A DNA stretch of 64,000 bases from Kuenenia sp039794105 (GTDB lineage: Bacteria; Planctomycetota; Brocadiia; Brocadiales; Brocadiaceae). The stretch covers positions 70,564 to 134,563 of the forward strand of contig NZ_JBDIWA010000005.1 in assembly GCF_039794105.1 (NCBI RefSeq), read 5' to 3'. Below are positions 61,450-64,000 of this stretch, piece by piece (the first letter of the stretch is position 1; the number at the start of each line of letters is the position of its first letter). A program made the position numbers and the translations under genes. The notes below the pieces were generated by a model, which saw only the letters and a list, made by a program, of their open reading frames with translations, was not told the origin of the DNA and ran no database searches.

Positions 61450-61577
61450 ACATTTAATATAGTAGCAAGGCACGCCTTGCCACTACATGCGACGTTCCAC
61501 ATCTTCTTGCAATTAAATCTGTTACAACAACGTCTGCCCGCAAACATGCATTAAAAAAATGAAAATTCCTATACAAT
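61428..61577. repeat. Inverse copy of the copy-D repeat
   Basis: Read as reverse complement, 61428-61577 matches 26531-26690 over nearly its whole length: TATAGGAATTTT at one end, TGCGGGCA, TGTAACA, ATTTAATT, the GGCAAGGCGTGCCTTGC palindrome, TTAAATGTTTA and GGATTTCAATATTTTC at the other end. It lacks the CAAAAAACTAAAG end that copy D has. Confidence 0.7.
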
Positions 61578-61603
61578 CAAGTTATCCGCTAGAAATTGAA
61601 ATT

Positions 61604-61734
61604 TTGTAACACTTTAGTTTTTTGTAATAATTTTTTCAATGAATGCTTTTTGTATTGCAGAATGCACAACCTTACTCTTTGTAAGCAGCGAAAATCTTAA
61701 TTTTATTGATGTTTTCAAAAAGCTAAAGTGTCAA
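61604..61734. repeat. TIR-bounded cassette, copy I
   Basis: Left end TTGTAACACTTTAGTTTTTTG, right end GTTTTCAAAAAGCTAAAGTG then TCAA. The 90-base interior shows no palindrome or array and may be the simplest or a much decayed form. Confidence 0.75.
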
Positions 61735-61852
61735 GAATTTTTTCAATTAGTTTATCTTTATAACCGAGCCTGGGCTTTAATCATGGTATATCTGGTTCAA
61801 TATATATGATGACATGGCCATGAATCATGATGTGTAGTAGTACAAATGAATT

Positions 61853-62116
61853 ATGTTAGTAATGAGAAATAACAAAGGCAATAATATACAGAAAAACAAA
61901 ACCAGGGAAGGCCGATACGCAAATTGTTTCCAGATAGGGCAGAACGAATTTGAATTTGTAATCGACTTCGGGCAATCGTTTGAAGAATCAGAATGCAAGG
62001 AAAGCTTTCATACCAGAGTCATCTGCAACCCGTATTCTGTAAATATTCTTTTAAAATTGTTACAAAAATCAGTGAAGGAATATGAGGAAATGTATGGAGA
62101 AGTAGAAAATGACTGA
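61853..62116 (+). CDS. DUF3467-like small protein
   Basis: 87 residues. The stretch ANCFQIGQNEFEFVIDFGQ then HTRVICNPYSVNILLKLL and YEEMYGEVE matches the DUF3467 pattern (N-x-V-x-x-S-x-x-EFxxDFG, TRVxxxPxxAKxxLxxL, YExxFG), a short beta-alpha protein of unknown role. No ribosome binding site before ATG 61853 or the in-frame ATG 61862. Stands alone after the repeat region. Confidence 0.65.
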   Translation: MLVMRNNKGNNIQKNKTREGRYANCFQIGQNEFEFVIDFGQSFEESECKESFHTRVICNPYSVNILLKLLQKSVKEYEEMYGEVEND

Positions 62117-62321
62117 AAACATTTTTACCATTTTAGTCGCTCAGAAAGTGTCCTTAAATAAATAAAAAAATACGAGAACCGCTGCTGCTGATGAAGTGGA
62201 ATGAAAACCTTAAAAGCAAGGCCACATTCGTCTGAAAAAGTAACTGTAGGCCTGGTTTTTTACCAGACACAATAAAACTACAAATACGTTGTTAGGGAGT
62301 GTGTTTATGGTTGAATGAAAA

Positions 62322-63119
62322 TTGTATTATGTAACAAATCGTAACCATATTGGTGAGAAACAGTGGAATCCAGATGGGTACGGTTCCGGTTTTAGCGATG
62401 ACGGGGCAGAAAATCTGCGTTTCGGAAAGGCTACCGTGCAGGCCGATGAACAACAAATAAGTAATTATCTGAATGTAGAGACAATCGACAAAGGAACTGG
62501 GAACGGCATTCAACTGTCAGGGTACATGGAAGAACGTGTTCGGTCAAATGGCAAGATCAGTGCCTTTGCGGAAATCTTATCTGATGGTACTCAAAAATTA
62601 ACCTCAAAAGAAATGTTTCAGGAAGTAAAGTCTGAAATGGAAAAAGCCACGGATACCATTGTATATGTTCATGGGTATGCTGTTAAATGGACAGAAGCCG
62701 TTGCCAATGCGCTTTCGTTGCGGGCAATGCTCAACAAAAAGGATGAAAATGTGGAGAATCAAAAAGTGATTGTCATCCTCTTTACCTGGCCCTCGGATGG
62801 CAGATACGTTCTTGCTGAAGATGCAAGAAGGATTTTCCTGGGTGCATACAGGTCTGACAGGATTGAAGCAGAGGCTTCCGGCGCTGCCCTTGGAAGGGGC
62901 ATACTGAAACTGCGTGATTTCTTCATAGACATGAGAAAAACAGGGCAACCAGCATGTAATCAGTGCATTCACATATTATGCCATTCTATGGGTAATTACG
63001 TCTTGCAAAACGCATTAATCACCATTGCAAACAACACGCCAACGTCCGCGTTGCCCGCCCTCTTTGAACATATCTTCCTTTGTTCCGCTGATGTTGATGA
63101 TATACTCCTAACGGGTTAA
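62322..63119 (+). CDS. Alpha/beta hydrolase of the DUF900 type, C-terminally truncated
   Basis: 265 residues from TTG 62322, directly preceded by an in-frame stop. MYYVTNRN is the usual start of this family. Residues 112-160 read TIVYVHGYAVKW ... ILFTWPSDG; HILCHSMGNYVLQNAL contains the nucleophile (Ser222 in HSMGN). The frame ends at SADVDDILLTG, where homologues continue with the strand carrying the catalytic Asp and His, so about 80-120 residues are missing and activity is doubtful. No membrane segment. Confidence 0.75.
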   Translation: MYYVTNRNHIGEKQWNPDGYGSGFSDDGAENLRFGKATVQADEQQISNYLNVETIDKGTGNGIQLSGYMEERVRSNGKISAFAEILSDGTQKLTSKEMFQEVKSEMEKATDTIVYVHGYAVKWTEAVANALSLRAMLNKKDENVENQKVIVILFTWPSDGRYVLAEDARRIFLGAYRSDRIEAEASGAALGRGILKLRDFFIDMRKTGQPACNQCIHILCHSMGNYVLQNALITIANNTPTSALPALFEHIFLCSADVDDILLTG

Positions 63120-63122
63120 AAT

Positions 63123-63305
63123 TTAACTTTTATTTTTGGCAAATTCCGGCTGAAAACCTTTGTAGACGTGAAACTTCTGTCTTTTGGAAAAGTTAAAATC
63201 TCGGCCGTTTAGAGTATAACGTATTGGAACCTGACCATGCGATGGGCATTCTCCATCAACTTTCCAGTAGTGTGAGCATATAGTACAATCGTGAGGACAA
63301 GGCAT
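63123..63305 (-). CDS. Possible small Cys/His-rich protein
   Basis: 60 codons from ATG 63305. The N-terminus MPCPHDCTICSHYWKVDGEC then PSHG has five cysteines and three histidines, a possible zinc or iron site; the rest is basic. No ribosome binding site is evident. It is convergent with the truncated hydrolase and might itself be a fragment. Not recognised. Confidence 0.4.
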   Translation of the reverse strand: MPCPHDCTICSHYWKVDGECPSHGQVPIRYTLNGRDFNFSKRQKFHVYKGFQPEFAKNKS

Positions 63306-64000
63306 TATGGTTCAGTGATAAATTAAAAGGAAATTCCGATAGGCTTGGCACCAACGGCGCTGCACGGCCTGCCGCGGTGCATAAAAAAATCCACCAAATT
63401 TACTGCACAGCATTAATCCAGGGGGCATTATATCCAATGAACACAGTTATTACATGTATGGCAAAACATTAGCTCCTAACGTTTTTTCCTGTTTCAATTT
63501 TTTTTATAAGCTCACAGTACGTCAAGGTCTGAGTTGAAATGCATGCCTGAACGAGCCTGTTTGCAACAGAGTATATCAAATTAGGAGCTAACTGGATAGG
63601 CATTATAAATCATTATAATCTTGAAAAAAGAGAACGGGAGCAAATAGGCAATTTTACGAATGAGTGGAAGGTGGTTTAACAAAATACGCTGTTTGTCAAT
63701 AAACGTCCTTTGTTTTTACCGGCTTTTAATAACTAAGAAGATTTTTATTGTTAAAACGCAAAGGAGGTGATACCTGCCAACACTTACTAATCTCAATAAA
63801 GGATTTAGTGTATAAATTAGTCACATATATTGAACAAATAGGAGAGTAAAATGTTGAAAATTATTAATAATTATCAGCATTGTCCGGTTAGATATTTGCG
63901 TAATTTAAATTAAAAAAATTTTTCATTAGGGAACAGTTTTTTGCTTGATATTTAAGATAATATGGCTCAAAAAATTTTTATAACACTTTAACTATAAAGG
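63306..64000. other. Mostly gene-free end of the window
   Basis: TTAGCTCCTAACG (63469) and ATTAGGAGCTAA (63579) form a distant inverted repeat. AAAGGAGGTGAT at 63762 is a perfect ribosome-binding sequence but is not followed by a useful frame. The only translatable item is the tiny frame at 63851-63913. Confidence 0.4.
63851..63913 (+). CDS. Possible 20-residue peptide
   Basis: ATG 63851 follows AGGAG by 7 bases and encodes MLKIINNYQHCPVRYLRNLN before a TAA. The good ribosome binding site is the only support. It may be a leader peptide for a gene beyond the window or a fragment of a broken gene. Confidence 0.25.
   Translation: MLKIINNYQHCPVRYLRNLN

Noticed and set aside
63762..63773. AAAGGAGGTGAT as part of an rRNA 3' end or start of a gene
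   Set aside because: It is the sense ribosome-binding sequence, not the rRNA complement, and no open frame of useful length follows.

Overview
The window is a stretch of chromosome from an anammox planctomycete (Brocadiales), most likely Candidatus Kuenenia. The strongest evidence is the octaheme hydroxylamine oxidoreductase at 2135-3745. It has eight CxxCH motifs and places the P460 cross-linking tyrosine at residue 451, the number I recall for the K. stuttgartiensis enzyme. The rest is AT-rich, with long intergenic regions full of palindromic repeats, many gene remnants and genes on both strands. I see no tRNA, rRNA, CRISPR array, intact insertion sequence or prophage.

Layout. 1-6.7 kb: end of a TPR protein, hao behind a consensus promoter, then trpB-trpA and a small unknown gene. 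7.3-16.2 kb: a glycosyltransferase-methyltransferase fusion, a membrane glycosyltransferase with a LamG-like tail, an operon of a T7-like primase-helicase followed by pgi, and a diheme cytochrome c peroxidase. 16.3-17.5 kb: remnants of an ATPase and a DegT aminotransferase. 17.9-30 kb, the most accessory part: an outer-membrane barrel; a secreted protein; a 43-residue RiPP-precursor-like peptide; an HPr-kinase-like protein; a gingipain-type (C25) protease; an S26 signal peptidase; a PqqD-like protein; and a modular heme/Reeler surface protein that shares its C-terminal domain with the protease. 30-34 kb: PqiA-like protein, transposase remnant, orphan flagellin, unknown membrane protein. 34.4-40.2 kb (minus): a histidine kinase and a receiver-XRE regulator lead directly into hldE-gmhA-gmhB, the ADP-heptose genes for lipopolysaccharide core. 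40.8-48 kb: secreted protein, FGE-like protein, murJ, rlmN, ferredoxin, rpmH (minus), an HU-type protein, RseC-like protein. 48.4-58.6 kb: a large S41 protease, a PpiD/SurA-like chaperone, ribF, a HicB antitoxin with only a HicA scrap, and pncB-nadE (NAD salvage). 58.7-64 kb: rhodanese remnant, NtrC-type regulator without its phospho-aspartate, a repeat-filled 1.1 kb region, a DUF3467-like protein and a truncated alpha/beta hydrolase.

Common themes are cell-envelope and surface biology and a dense load of non-autonomous repeats. At least eight copies of a cassette bounded by GTAACACTTTAG-type inverted repeats carry interchangeable inner palindromes or heptamer arrays. The best candidate for an undescribed system is the peptide-kinase-C25 protease-S26 peptidase-PqqD neighbourhood at 20.9-27.0 kb.

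All assignments come from reading the sequence and recalling families; no database search or structure prediction was run.
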